A stretch of 64,000 bases of DNA from an uncultured Clostridia bacterium (GCA_947585745.1 CANPXF010000013.1:1-64000); one strand, 5' to 3'; positions 18,256 through 28,319 are shown, counted from the stretch's first letter. The notes: generated by a model not told the origin, from the sequence alone. Numbers and translations: made by a program.

Positions 18256-19947
18256 TTATCTTTGTTTGGTCTGTTCAGCTTTTTGTCTGTTTTTAGTGAT
18301 GTATTTAATCACGAATATTGTACCTAACATAAGAATAACAGCTATCGGAAGAGAAATATACCAGCTCTGCACAAATCCTGCTATTATGAACGATACGAAA
18401 GAAACACTCGCTACAGTCAAAGCATACGGGAGCTGGGTGGACACGTGGTTAATATGGTTGCATTGAGCGCCCGCAGACGACATAATAGTTGTATCCGAAA
18501 TCGGCGAGCAATGGTCGCCGCATACCGCGCCTGCAAGACACGCCGAAATACCGATAATTAAAAGCGGAGAGTCGGGAGTGTTTGCGAACAGATATGTAAC
18601 GATAGGAATAAGAATACCGAACGTACCCCATGATGTGCCGGTCGCAAAGGCGAGAACGCAGGCTACTATGAATATAATAGCGGGCAGATAATTCTGCAGA
18701 GAAGCCGCCGCGCCGTTCATAAGGTCTGCGACATAGTATTTAGCGCCCATTAAGCTTGTCATATTTTTAAGGGCTGTAGCGAACGTCAGGATAAGGATAG
18801 GGGGTACCATAGCGAAAAATCCCTTAGGTATTGAATCCATAGCCTCTTTAAAGTTGATAATTCTTCTTATAATAAGGTAACCGACGGTGAATATAAGGGC
18901 TAAAATTCCTGCCCATGGTAAAGCGACTGTAGCGTCGGTATCGGCAAATGCCGTTACAAAGTCCGAACCGCTGAAAATTCCGCCGTTATAAACAAGAGCA
19001 AATACCGAAACAACAATGAGAACGATAATCGGAAGAACAAGGTCTATAACTTTTCCGTTCGGATTAGGAGTATCGTCTTTTTCCTCAACGCGTTCGCCTG
19101 TAGAATAAAGGTCATTTTTGTATACGGCGTTGTATTCGTGCATAGCCATTGAGCCGTAGTCAAATCCCATTACGCAAACCGCTATAATAAACACAAAGGT
19201 TAAAAGAGAATAGAAATTATAGGGAATAGCGGAAATAAACAGTTTTAGTCCCTGCCCGTCTTCAGCGTACGAGGATACGGCGGCGGCCCAAGAGGAAATC
19301 GGCGCAATCATACACACGGGAGCGGCAGTCGCGTCAATCAGATACGCGAGCTTTGCGCGCGAAACCTTATGTCCGTCTGTAACGGGGCGCATAACCGAGC
19401 CTACAGTAAGACAGTTAAAGTAGTCGTCAATAAAAATTAATACTCCGAGCACAAAGGTAGCGAGCATTGCGCCCATACGGGTTTTAATATGCGTAGCCGC
19501 CCATTTTCCGAATGCCGCGGAGCCTCCCGCTTTGTTAACCAAGGCGACTATAATTCCAAGCTCGACAAGGAATATAAAGATACCTGCGTTTCCTGTAACC
19601 GCATCTATAAGTCCGTCTTTTGTAACAGCGTCCATTGTACCTAAAAAATCAAAATTTTTATACATAAGTCCGCCGACAGCGATACCCACAAACAGCGAGG
19701 AATAAACCTCTTTTGTAATCAGCGCAAGCCCTATAGCGATAATAGGCGGTAAAAGCGCCCACGCGGAGCCTCTGACTAATCCCTCTCCGCCACACGCTTC
19801 ACATTTCGCGCCGTCTATAAGTCCCTCGCCGTGGCAGTCCATACAGGACACCTTGCCGAGTGAACCGCCCGAAACCGCAACGTAAACGAGCAGTCCGACA
19901 ATAAGAACAGCGGCAATTACAAGCACAATTTTCTTTGCCTTTGACAT
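18256..19947 (-). CDS. NhaC-family transporter, probable lysine transporter (LysW-like), with N-terminal CxxCxGxG-type Cys motif
   Basis: Multi-TM NhaC-like ORF; N-term CMDCHGEGLIDGAKCEACGGEG; preceded by lysine-riboswitch-like leader. Confidence 0.82.
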   Translation of the reverse strand: MSKAKKIVLVIAAVLIVGLLVYVAVSGGSLGKVSCMDCHGEGLIDGAKCEACGGEGLVRGSAWALLPPIIAIGLALITKEVYSSLFVGIAVGGLMYKNFDFLGTMDAVTKDGLIDAVTGNAGIFIFLVELGIIVALVNKAGGSAAFGKWAATHIKTRMGAMLATFVLGVLIFIDDYFNCLTVGSVMRPVTDGHKVSRAKLAYLIDATAAPVCMIAPISSWAAAVSSYAEDGQGLKLFISAIPYNFYSLLTFVFIIAVCVMGFDYGSMAMHEYNAVYKNDLYSTGERVEEKDDTPNPNGKVIDLVLPIIVLIVVSVFALVYNGGIFSGSDFVTAFADTDATVALPWAGILALIFTVGYLIIRRIINFKEAMDSIPKGFFAMVPPILILTFATALKNMTSLMGAKYYVADLMNGAAASLQNYLPAIIFIVACVLAFATGTSWGTFGILIPIVTYLFANTPDSPLLIIGISACLAGAVCGDHCSPISDTTIMSSAGAQCNHINHVSTQLPYALTVASVSFVSFIIAGFVQSWYISLPIAVILMLGTIFVIKYITKNRQKAEQTKQR

Positions 19948-20001
19948 TATTCTACCTCCGTTTTTAGTCTGAAAGACTTTATTTTTTTCGTTTCTATAAA
20001 A

Positions 20002-20026
20002 GCAGACCGTGGACGCGCCACGGCCT
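20002..20026 (-). terminator. Leader terminator (expression platform of riboswitch)
   Basis: Minus strand CAGGCCGTGG-CGCGT-CCACGGTCTG-CTTTTAT. Confidence 0.65.
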
Positions 20027-20034
20027 GAGTTAGA

Positions 20035-20205
20035 ACCTATAAATCTGAACAGCGCTCCGCTTTACTTGGCGGTATAGCACATATCCTGTACTATACAGTC
20101 ATATTCAGCCTTGAAAATCCGAATATGACTTGGCGGTCTTTCATTTCACGAATATTTATCTCGTTTTTCTTTCGTTACTGTTGAAGTCCGCGCCTCAATT
20201 CAATA
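20035..20205 (-). ncRNA. Lysine riboswitch (L-box) aptamer
   Basis: Minus strand TTGAGGCGCGGACTTCAACAGTAACG...GAAATGAAAGACCGCCAAGTC...ACCGCCAAGTAAAGCGGAGCGCTGTTC resembles L-box consensus (GAGGUGCGAACUUCA..AGUA; GCCGAAG; AAG...GGAGGGCU); located between promoter and NhaC-family gene. Confidence 0.75.
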
Positions 20206-20217
20206 TTCATGGGTACA

Positions 20218-20247
20218 TTATATACTAAAATTATTAACTTAGTCAAT
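20218..20247 (-). promoter_or_regulatory. Sigma-A promoter driving riboswitch/transporter
   Basis: Minus strand TTGACT - 18 nt - TATAAT. Confidence 0.7.
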
Positions 20248-20282
20248 ACTTTTTTCTACAATTTTCACTAAAATAACAGTTT

Positions 20283-21653
20283 TTACGACCTCTTATTTTT
20301 AATCAGAAGGCAGACATTTTCAACATGGCTCGTTCTTGAGAATAAATCGACGGGGGTTATTTCTTTTACGGAATAATTATTGTCGGAGAAAATCCTTAAA
20401 TCACGCGCTAATGTTTCGGGACCGCACGACACATAAACAACTCGGTCTGGCGACATTTGTGAAATTGTTTTGATAAGCTCTTCATCAAGTCCCTTTCTCG
20501 GCGGGTCAACAATTACAACATCGGGTTTAACTCCGTCTTTTTTAAGCCTGTTTAACGCATAAGACGCGTTACCACAGATAAATTCAGCGTTTTCTGTTTC
20601 GTTTGCCTCGGCGTTTCGGACAGCGTCCTTTACTGCGTCCTCAATAATTTCAACGCCTATAAGCTTTTTACAGCAATCAGCCATCGAAAGTCCTATTGTA
20701 CCGATTCCGCAGTATAAATCAAGTAGTATCTCATTTCCTTTTAAGTCGGCGTAATTTTTCGCAATTTCGTAAAGCTTTTCCGCTTGAGCTCTGTTTACCT
20801 GATAAAATGAGAGCGGAGAAAGCTTAAACCTTTTACCGCATAAAATATCCTCAATATAATCCTTGCCGTAGGCCGTTCGGTTTTTTGAGCCGAGAATAAC
20901 GTTTGTATTTTCTTTATTAGAATTAATAATTACGCTTTTAAGATTTGGCAGGTTTTCCTTTAATTTTTTTATTAGGACATCTTCCTGCTTTAAACCGATT
21001 GAGTTTACAACGTAACAAACCATTAACTCATCTGTCATTTCAGCATATCTTATGTAAAGGTGGCGAAGTGTTCCCCTTCCTGTTCGTTCGTCGTAGGCGG
21101 ATTGAGAGGTTTTCTGCATAAAATCTCTTGTTATGTCCATAACTTTTTTGAATACCTTCGGCTGTAAAAGGCAGTCGTCACAAGGAATAATCCTGTGGCT
21201 TCGGTTCGCGTAAAATCCTAATTCAACTCCGTTTTCCGTGTTTTGCGCCGGAAGCTGCGCTTTGTTGCGGTAACGGAGAACTCTCTCGTTTTCAACTACA
21301 GGATTAATTTTGATGTTTTTAAAACCTCCTATACGTTCAAGCGCGTCTGAAACTCGCTGATGTTTTATTTCTAATTCAGAATTATAATCAATATGGCGAT
21401 AGACGCAACCCCCGCATTTTCCGAAATTCGGACAGTCCGTTTCAATTCTGCTTTCAAAAGGCTTTAAAATTTTTTCAATTTTACCGTAAGCGTAGGTTTT
21501 CTTAACTTTTAATATACGCACCTCAAGCTCATCGCCGACAGCGCTCATCGGTACAAAGATAACAATACCCTCGTCGGTTTTGCCTGCTCCGTTACCCTGC
21601 GCAGTCATTGAGGTAATTTTGAGTTTTAAAATATCATTCTTTTTTATGTCCAT
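20283..21653 (-). CDS. rlmD: 23S rRNA (uracil-C5)-methyltransferase, RlmD/RlmCD (TrmA/RumA) family
   Basis: TRAM domain N-term; FGKCGGCVYRHIDY Fe-S Cys; LLDLYCGIGTIGLSMA; VDPPRKGLD; VYVSCGPETLARDL. Confidence 0.92.
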   Translation of the reverse strand: MDIKKNDILKLKITSMTAQGNGAGKTDEGIVIFVPMSAVGDELEVRILKVKKTYAYGKIEKILKPFESRIETDCPNFGKCGGCVYRHIDYNSELEIKHQRVSDALERIGGFKNIKINPVVENERVLRYRNKAQLPAQNTENGVELGFYANRSHRIIPCDDCLLQPKVFKKVMDITRDFMQKTSQSAYDERTGRGTLRHLYIRYAEMTDELMVCYVVNSIGLKQEDVLIKKLKENLPNLKSVIINSNKENTNVILGSKNRTAYGKDYIEDILCGKRFKLSPLSFYQVNRAQAEKLYEIAKNYADLKGNEILLDLYCGIGTIGLSMADCCKKLIGVEIIEDAVKDAVRNAEANETENAEFICGNASYALNRLKKDGVKPDVVIVDPPRKGLDEELIKTISQMSPDRVVYVSCGPETLARDLRIFSDNNYSVKEITPVDLFSRTSHVENVCLLIKNKRS

Positions 21654-21815
21654 ATTTTCAACCGCTTTTGATTTAAAGTTTTATAGAAATATTCTATCAT
21701 CACTCGCATTATTTGGCAATATGCGAGAAATATTTATTATTTTCACAAAAGGTATTTATTTTTGCTTAAAAAAACAATATAATATAAAGGTGAACTTAGG
21801 CAATGAGGTGTGATT

Positions 21816-23195
21816 ATGAAATACGATCATCTTTTGGATAATAAAAAGAGAATACATTTCATCGGAATCGGCGGAAGCGGAATGTGTCCGTTAGCCGAAA
21901 TACTTATGAGCGAGGGATTTGAAATTCAAGGCTCCGATATGAACGAGGGAGAAACTCTCGACAAAATTAAGGGTTACGGTATTCCCGTATTTATGGGGCA
22001 TAAGGCTGAAAATATTGACGGCGCGGAGCTCGTTGTGTATTCTGCGGCGGTCAAGGAGGATAATCCCGAGCGTGCCGAGGCAAAAAAGCGGGGTATTCCC
22101 TGTATTGAAAGGAGCGTTATGCTCGGAATTGTTTGCAGGCGTTACAACCGCAGTATTGCTGTTTCGGGTACGCACGGAAAAACAAGCACGACAGGTATGC
22201 TGACGCAGGTGCTTATCGGCAGCGGTTTTGACCCCTCGGCTATTATCGGAGGAAAGCTTCCGTTCATCGGCGGTAACAGCTATGTCGGTCAGAGCGATAT
22301 AATTGTCTGCGAGGCCTGCGAATATGTCGATACTTTCCTCGAGCTCACACCGTTTATTTCAGTTATTCTGAATATTGACGCCGACCATCTTGACTACTTT
22401 AAAAACCTTGACAACATTAAAAAGTCGTTTAATAAGTTCGCTCAACAGACCACAGGCGCGCTTGTTTTAAACGGAGATGATGAAAATACAATGGAGGCGG
22501 TATCGAACGTTGATATTCCTAAAATTACCTATGGATTCAGTGATACGAACGATTACTATGCTTTTAACATAAGCGAGGACAAGGGCGTTCACGAAACCTT
22601 CGATATAATGCACAAGGGCGAAAAGCTCTGTACCGTAAAGCTTATGGTACCGGGACGGCACAATATTTACAACGCTCTCGCAACCGCCGCCACGGCTCAC
22701 TATCTGGGGGCTACTCCTAAGGAAATTTGTGAAAACCTCGGGAAATTCGGCGGAGTTCACAGACGTTTTGAAATTCTCGGAACTCCCGGAGATATTACCG
22801 TTGCCGACGATTTTGCTCATCACCCGACCGAGCTTACCGCGACCCTGAAGGCGGCGATGAATATGGGATTCAACAAGGTGTGGGCGGTATTTCAGCCTCA
22901 TACTTTTTCGAGAACGGCTATGTTGCTTGATGATTTTGCGCAGGCGTTAAAAATTCCCGACGAGGCGATTATCTCGGAAATTCTTCCCGTGCGTGAAACC
23001 AATACCTACAATATTTACAGCACGGACCTCGGCGCAAAGGTGCCGAACTCAAAATGTATAGATACCTTTGAGGATATTACCGATTATGTTACTAAAAACG
23101 CGAAAGCGGGCGATTTGATTTTAACAATGGGCGGGGGAAACGTCTATATGTGCGCGAATATGATTTTAAAAAGACTGAAGGAAATGTATAATTAA
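21816..23195 (+). CDS. murC: UDP-N-acetylmuramate--L-alanine ligase
   Basis: FIGIGGSGMCPLAEILMSEGFEIQGSDMNE; GTHGKTSTTGML; DDFAHHPTELTATLKAA. Confidence 0.97.
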   Translation: MKYDHLLDNKKRIHFIGIGGSGMCPLAEILMSEGFEIQGSDMNEGETLDKIKGYGIPVFMGHKAENIDGAELVVYSAAVKEDNPERAEAKKRGIPCIERSVMLGIVCRRYNRSIAVSGTHGKTSTTGMLTQVLIGSGFDPSAIIGGKLPFIGGNSYVGQSDIIVCEACEYVDTFLELTPFISVILNIDADHLDYFKNLDNIKKSFNKFAQQTTGALVLNGDDENTMEAVSNVDIPKITYGFSDTNDYYAFNISEDKGVHETFDIMHKGEKLCTVKLMVPGRHNIYNALATAATAHYLGATPKEICENLGKFGGVHRRFEILGTPGDITVADDFAHHPTELTATLKAAMNMGFNKVWAVFQPHTFSRTAMLLDDFAQALKIPDEAIISEILPVRETNTYNIYSTDLGAKVPNSKCIDTFEDITDYVTKNAKAGDLILTMGGGNVYMCANMILKRLKEMYN

Positions 23196-23230
23196 GGCGT
23201 CAAAATTATTAAAATCTTAAATTAACAGTA

Positions 23231-23267
23231 CAGACAGGCTGAAGTGAATTTGACCTGTCTGTTTTTT
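23231..23267 (+). terminator. Rho-independent terminator after murC
   Basis: CAGACAGG / CCTGTCTG + T6. Confidence 0.75.
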
Positions 23268-23398
23268 GTTTGATATTTAATTTGAAAGAAACATCCGAAT
23301 TGCGGAGCGTAAGCAAAAACGCTTTAGCAATTTAAACTAAAAAAGTATTATCTTTTTGTGAATAGTTTACAAAATTATAGTTTGATTGTTAGTTATAC

Positions 23399-23427
23399 TT
23401 GACAAACAGCGCGTTAAGCGTGATAAT
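23399..23427 (+). promoter_or_regulatory. Promoter of acyl-CoA synthetase gene
   Basis: TTGACA - 17 nt - GATAAT. Confidence 0.65.
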
Positions 23428-23443
23428 ATAATAGAAATTTGTC

Positions 23444-23475
23444 GCTCCTGCCTTGGGCGTGGAGCATTTTTTGTT
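23444..23475 (+). terminator. Leader hairpin with T-run (possible attenuator)
   Basis: GCTCCTGCC-TTG-GGCGTGGAGC followed by ATTTTTTGTTTTTG, between promoter and ATG 23509. Confidence 0.5.
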
Positions 23476-23508
23476 TTTGTTATTTTAGTTAGAAAAAGGA
23501 AGAATATT

Positions 23509-25170
23509 ATGCCGATTACAGAGTTGCTGACGAGAAACGCTACATATTTTAAGAATGACATCGCGCTGGTTGAGATTAACCCCGAAGTAAAAAATATACC
23601 TCACGTTACCTGGAGAGAATATTCTCTTATTGAGTCGAACCGTTCGGGCGCGTTCAGAAAACAGCTTACCTGGGGAGAATTTGATATTAAAGCCAACCGA
23701 TTCGCAAACCTCCTTTTGACGCGCGGGGTTAAAAAGGGAGATAAGGTCGCCATACTTCTTATGAACTGTATAGACTGGCTTCCGATTTATTTCGGCGCGC
23801 TGAAAATGGGGGCAATTGCGGTTCCGCTGAATTTCAGATATACTGCCGATGAAATTGCTTACTGTCTTAAACAATCCGATTCAGACGTTCTCGTTTTCGG
23901 TCCTGAGTTTATAGGCAGGGTAGAGGAAATTCTCGACCAGGTTCCAAAGGTTAAAAATGTATTTTATGTGGGTGATGAATGTCCGTCATTCGCCGACAGC
24001 TACGAAAAGCTTATCGCATATTGTTCCTCGTCTGCTCCGTGCGTTTATATTACCGATGAGGACGATGGAGCTATCTACTTTTCATCAGGTACTACAGGTT
24101 TTCCAAAGGCGATATTACACGCACACAAGAGCCTTGTTCACTCCGCAAAGGTTGAACACGCTCATCACGGACAGACCAAAGACGACGTTTTCCTCTGTAT
24201 TCCGCCTCTTTATCATACGGGGGCTAAGATGCACTGGTTCGGAAGCCTGTATTCGGGAGGCAAGGCGGTTATACTGCGAGGAGTCAGTCCCGAGTGGATA
24301 ATCCGTTGCGTAAGCGAGGAGCGTTGTTCGATTGTTTGGCTTCTTGTACCGTGGGCGCAGGATATTTTAGACGCTGTGGAAAGCGGAAAAATCAACCTTG
24401 AGGACTACGAGTTAAGCCAGTGGAGGCTTATGCACATTGGCGCCCAGCCCGTACCGCCGACGCTTATAAAGCGTTGGAAGAAGATTTTTCCGAATCACGA
24501 TTATGATACAAATTACGGACTCAGCGAATCTATCGGTCCCGGATGTGTTCATCTCGGTATTGAAAACACAGATAAGGTCGGAGCAATCGGAGTTGCGGGC
24601 TACGGCTGGGAAGTAAAGATTGTTGATGAAAACAGGCAGACTATTACCGAAGGCGTAGGAGAGCTTGCTGTCAAAGGCCCCGGAGTTATGAAATGTTATT
24701 ATAAAGACGTGAAGGCTACCGAGGAGGTTCTGGACAGCGAGGGCTGGCTTTATACAGGCGATATGGCCGAATATGACAGCGACGGATTTATCTATCTTGT
24801 TGACCGCAAAAAGGACGTTATCATATCGGGCGGAGAAAATATTTATCCCGTTCAGATTGAGGACTTTCTGCGCGCTAATAACGCAATTAAAGACGTCGCG
24901 GTAATCGGACTTCCCGACCAGCGGTTGGGTGAAATTGCGACTGCCGTTATTGAGGTTAAGCCTGATTTTGATTTGAGCGAGGATGAAGTAAACGAATTTT
25001 GTATGGCGCTTCCGCGTTATAAACGTCCGAGAAAAATTATTTTCGCGGATGTCCCGAGAAATCCGACAGGAAAGATTGAAAAGCCTCTGCTCCGTAAAAT
25101 GTACTGCGGAGAGAGCGTAGTCGCTCAACAAAATGAAATTGACAAGGTGCTAAACTCTGATAAAAAATAA
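23509..25170 (+). CDS. AMP-dependent acyl-CoA synthetase/ligase (class I adenylate-forming)
   Basis: YFSSGTTGFPKAILHAHKSL; YGLSES; GWLYTGDMAEYDSDGFIYLVDRKKDVIISGGENIYP; PTGKIEK. Confidence 0.93.
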   Translation: MPITELLTRNATYFKNDIALVEINPEVKNIPHVTWREYSLIESNRSGAFRKQLTWGEFDIKANRFANLLLTRGVKKGDKVAILLMNCIDWLPIYFGALKMGAIAVPLNFRYTADEIAYCLKQSDSDVLVFGPEFIGRVEEILDQVPKVKNVFYVGDECPSFADSYEKLIAYCSSSAPCVYITDEDDGAIYFSSGTTGFPKAILHAHKSLVHSAKVEHAHHGQTKDDVFLCIPPLYHTGAKMHWFGSLYSGGKAVILRGVSPEWIIRCVSEERCSIVWLLVPWAQDILDAVESGKINLEDYELSQWRLMHIGAQPVPPTLIKRWKKIFPNHDYDTNYGLSESIGPGCVHLGIENTDKVGAIGVAGYGWEVKIVDENRQTITEGVGELAVKGPGVMKCYYKDVKATEEVLDSEGWLYTGDMAEYDSDGFIYLVDRKKDVIISGGENIYPVQIEDFLRANNAIKDVAVIGLPDQRLGEIATAVIEVKPDFDLSEDEVNEFCMALPRYKRPRKIIFADVPRNPTGKIEKPLLRKMYCGESVVAQQNEIDKVLNSDKK

Positions 25171-25260
25171 TTTGCTTATTAAATACTCGTATAAAAGCCC
25201 GATTAAACTGTTCGGTATAATTTTTTATTCGGGTTAAAATAAATTACTTAGGAGGACGTT

Positions 25261-26799
25261 ATGTTTCTTAAAATTTTAATGTTGGTTCTGTTCTTCGGCG
25301 TAATGGTAGGCGTAGGCGTATACTGCCGCCGTCACGCTACAGATGTGAACGGATTTGTACTCGGAGGCAGAAATGTCGGACCCTGGCTTACCGCTTTCGC
25401 TTACGGTACTTCCTACTTTTCCGCGGTTATCTTTATCGGATACGCAGGTCAGTTCGGCTGGAAATACGGTATCGCGTCAACCTGGATAGGAATAGGAAAC
25501 GCGCTTATCGGCTCGCTTTTGGCGTGGGTAATTCTCGGCAGAAGAACGAGAATTATGACTCAGCATTTAAGCTCTGCCACAATGCCCGAATTTTTCGGAA
25601 AAAGATTTGACAGCAAGGCTCTTAAAATAGGAGCGTCAGTCATCACATTTATTTTCCTCATTCCTTACACGGCTTCCCTGTATAACGGACTTTCAAGACT
25701 TTTTGAAATGGCTTTCGGTATTCCCTATGTATGGTGTATCGTTGCAATGTCGGTGCTGACGGGAATTTACGTTATTGCGGGCGGTTATATGGCGACTGCA
25801 ATCAACGACTTTATTCAGGGAATTATTATGATTATCGGTATTGTTGCCGTAATCGCCGCGGTTTTAAATTCGCAGGGCGGATTTATGTCGGCGCTCGACG
25901 GTTTAGCGAAAGTGACCGACGAAACTGTATCCCAAACCCCGGGAGCGTTTAATTCGTTCTTCGGCCCTGACCCCCTTAATCTTTTGGGAGTTGTAATTTT
26001 AACCTCTCTCGGAACCTGGGGACTTCCGCAAATGGTTCAGAAGTTCTACGCTATTAAGAGTGAAAACGATATTCATAAGGGTACAATTATTTCAACAATG
26101 TTTGCGGTAGTTGTTGCAGGCGGTTGTTACTTCTTAGGCGGATTCGGACGTCTGTTCAATGTAGATGTTGACACGTTAGGCTTTGACGCGGTAATTCCGA
26201 CAATGCTTTCTAACCTTCCCGAAATACTAATTGCCATAGTTGTCATATTAGTGCTTTCGGCGTCAATGTCCACACTTTCCTCCCTTGTTATCGCGTCCTC
26301 CTCGACTTTGACGATTGACCTTTTAAAGGGAAATATCATAAAGAAGATGAACGAGAAAAAAGAAGTTCTTATTATTAGAATTTTGGTCGTTGTATTTATC
26401 GCGATTTCAGCGTTTATCGCTATTTATCAAGTTCAGAGTAAAGACGAATCCGTTAAATTTATCGCACAGCTTATGGGAGTATCCTGGGGAGCGCTCGCAG
26501 GCGCGTTTTTGGCTCCTTTCCTCTACGGACTTTACTGGAAAAAAACAACAAAGCTTGCCTGCTGGGTCAGCTTTATTTTCGGAGCGGGTATAATGCTTGT
26601 TAACCTATTCGCGCGCGATGTATTCCCCGTAATTTTACAATCCCCGATTAACTGCGGAGCGTTTGCGATGCTCGCGGGACTTATCATTGTTCCGATTGTA
26701 AGCCTTATTACCCCGAAGCCTGATAAAAAACTGGTCGACGACGCTTTTGATTGTTACGAAAAGAAAGTTCCAGCGTCGCAGAAAAATTCACTTGACTGA
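25261..26799 (+). CDS. Sodium:solute symporter (SSS) family transporter
   Basis: Multi-TM SSS ORF, GGYMATAINDFIQGIIMIIGI, SSLVIASSSTLTIDLLKG. Confidence 0.9.
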   Translation: MFLKILMLVLFFGVMVGVGVYCRRHATDVNGFVLGGRNVGPWLTAFAYGTSYFSAVIFIGYAGQFGWKYGIASTWIGIGNALIGSLLAWVILGRRTRIMTQHLSSATMPEFFGKRFDSKALKIGASVITFIFLIPYTASLYNGLSRLFEMAFGIPYVWCIVAMSVLTGIYVIAGGYMATAINDFIQGIIMIIGIVAVIAAVLNSQGGFMSALDGLAKVTDETVSQTPGAFNSFFGPDPLNLLGVVILTSLGTWGLPQMVQKFYAIKSENDIHKGTIISTMFAVVVAGGCYFLGGFGRLFNVDVDTLGFDAVIPTMLSNLPEILIAIVVILVLSASMSTLSSLVIASSSTLTIDLLKGNIIKKMNEKKEVLIIRILVVVFIAISAFIAIYQVQSKDESVKFIAQLMGVSWGALAGAFLAPFLYGLYWKKTTKLACWVSFIFGAGIMLVNLFARDVFPVILQSPINCGAFAMLAGLIIVPIVSLITPKPDKKLVDDAFDCYEKKVPASQKNSLD

Positions 26800-26853
26800 T
26801 AAACTTAAAGGGCTGTTGCGTGTGCGACAGCCCGAATTATTTAGGAGGAAAAT

Positions 26854-27336
26854 ATGAAAAAAATAACGGCTTTTCTGATGATTTTTACGGCATTATATCT
26901 CGCCTTGTTTACATCTTGTTCTTCAGACGGAAAAGCTTCCCCGTCTGATGTGACTAAATCAGAAGTAAATGGAGAAACTAAGAGTGACAAGACTTCCGAG
27001 TTTGACTGGGAGGACGCGCTTAATACGACGATTTCCTATGTCGCGGCATCTTCCGAAGCGGATGAAAGTGAAATAGAAAACAACATTAATTATAAAATTC
27101 TCCCCTCAAAAAACGGAGAAATCTTTTTTGTTAGATATAAGGTTGAGGGCGGGTCTGAAGGAGATTTGCTCGTGTTTAAAGATGGAAAACAATATTCGCT
27201 TAAAGATGACGTGACAGAGGAGTTTAAAAAGTATAACAAATTCTTTTCCGTTGATATTACAGATGTGTCAGACAATGAGCTTTTAAAACAGCCCGACTGT
27301 ATAAACGGAGGCTACGGTTCAGATTTTGAGGTGTAA
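26854..27336 (+). CDS. Putative lipoprotein
   Basis: MKKITAFLMIFTALYLALFTSCSSDG lipobox-like start. Confidence 0.65.
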   Translation: MKKITAFLMIFTALYLALFTSCSSDGKASPSDVTKSEVNGETKSDKTSEFDWEDALNTTISYVAASSEADESEIENNINYKILPSKNGEIFFVRYKVEGGSEGDLLVFKDGKQYSLKDDVTEEFKKYNKFFSVDITDVSDNELLKQPDCINGGYGSDFEV

Positions 27337-27338
27337 TA

Positions 27339-28097
27339 ATGACAGCATTGATAACGGGCGCAAGCAGCGGAATAGGACGCGATATTGCGAGGTACCTGGC
27401 GCTTAAAGGTTATAACCTTATTTTGGTTGCAAGGCGGGAGGACAGGCTGAACGAGCTTAAAAATGAGCTCGGCGGTGTTGAAGTCAGGGTTATAAAATCT
27501 GACTTGTCAATCGCTGAAAATTGCTTTAAGCTCTACGAGGATACTAAGTCTGACGGTGTGGATTTTCTCATCAACAATGCGGGATTTGGAGTTTACGGGA
27601 AATTCAACGAGGTTCCGATTGAAGAGGAGTTACGGCTGATTGATACGAATATAAAAGCGCTTCATATACTAACAAAGCTTTATTTAAAAGAAATGATAGC
27701 AAAAAACAGCGGATATATTTTAAATGTAAGCTCCGCGTCGGGGTTCCTTGCGGGCCCGACATTCTCAAGCTATTACGCGTCAAAAAATTATGTCGTACGT
27801 CTGACGGAGGCGATTCACGAGGAATTAAGGCGCGATAAAATAAACGTAAAAATTTCCGCGCTCTGCCCCGGACCCGTTAATACGGAGTTTAATAAGGTTG
27901 CGAACGTTAACTTTGCTGTGGGCGGACTTTCAAGCGAGTATGTGGCAAAATACGCGGTAGAAAAAACCTTAGAGGGTAAAATGATAATCACTCCCGGAAT
28001 ACTTATGAAGCTTGCAAAATTCGGCGAGCATTTTGTGGGTGAAAATCTCCTTACGCGCATTTCATATAATATGCAGATGAAAAGAAAAAACATATAA
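27339..28097 (+). CDS. SDR-family NAD(P)-dependent oxidoreductase
   Basis: TALITGASSGIGRDIARYLA; NNAGFG; SYYASKNYV (YxxxK). Confidence 0.93.
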   Translation: MTALITGASSGIGRDIARYLALKGYNLILVARREDRLNELKNELGGVEVRVIKSDLSIAENCFKLYEDTKSDGVDFLINNAGFGVYGKFNEVPIEEELRLIDTNIKALHILTKLYLKEMIAKNSGYILNVSSASGFLAGPTFSSYYASKNYVVRLTEAIHEELRRDKINVKISALCPGPVNTEFNKVANVNFAVGGLSSEYVAKYAVEKTLEGKMIITPGILMKLAKFGEHFVGENLLTRISYNMQMKRKNI

Positions 28098-28161
28098 TTT
28101 CTATGTCAGACAATTCAATCCCTGTTTGAAATTGATATTTTTTATTGAAAAAGGTTAAAAT

Positions 28162-28234
28162 CGCCTGTGTCGTATTTACCGAAAGAGGTAAAATGTTTAC
28201 TTAAAAATCGGTGAACAAGCGACACGGGCGTTTT
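28162..28234 (+). ncRNA. Three-way-junction hairpin element (possible complex terminator), unassigned
   Basis: P1 CGCCTGTGTCG/CGACACGGGCG enclosing TTTACC/GGTAAA and GTTTAC/GTGAAC hairpins, then TTTT. Confidence 0.4.
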
Positions 28235-28285
28235 GTCGTAAGGTTAAAAATCTGTTTTTTGATAAATAACTGATATAAAAACAGG

Positions 28286-28314
28286 TTGCATAGCAAAATA
28301 TATTATGGTAGAAT
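28286..28314 (+). promoter_or_regulatory. Promoter of structured leader
   Basis: TTGCAT - 17 nt - TAGAAT, about 6 nt before the base of the 28320 hairpin. Confidence 0.6.
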
Positions 28315-28319
28315 GTAGG

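Noticed and set aside
28104-28140. GTCAGACAATTCAATCCCTGTTTGA as a further copy of the 36459 repeat family
   Set aside because: Only partial resemblance to the GTCAGA...GCAGTCCCTC core; insufficient to call by eye.
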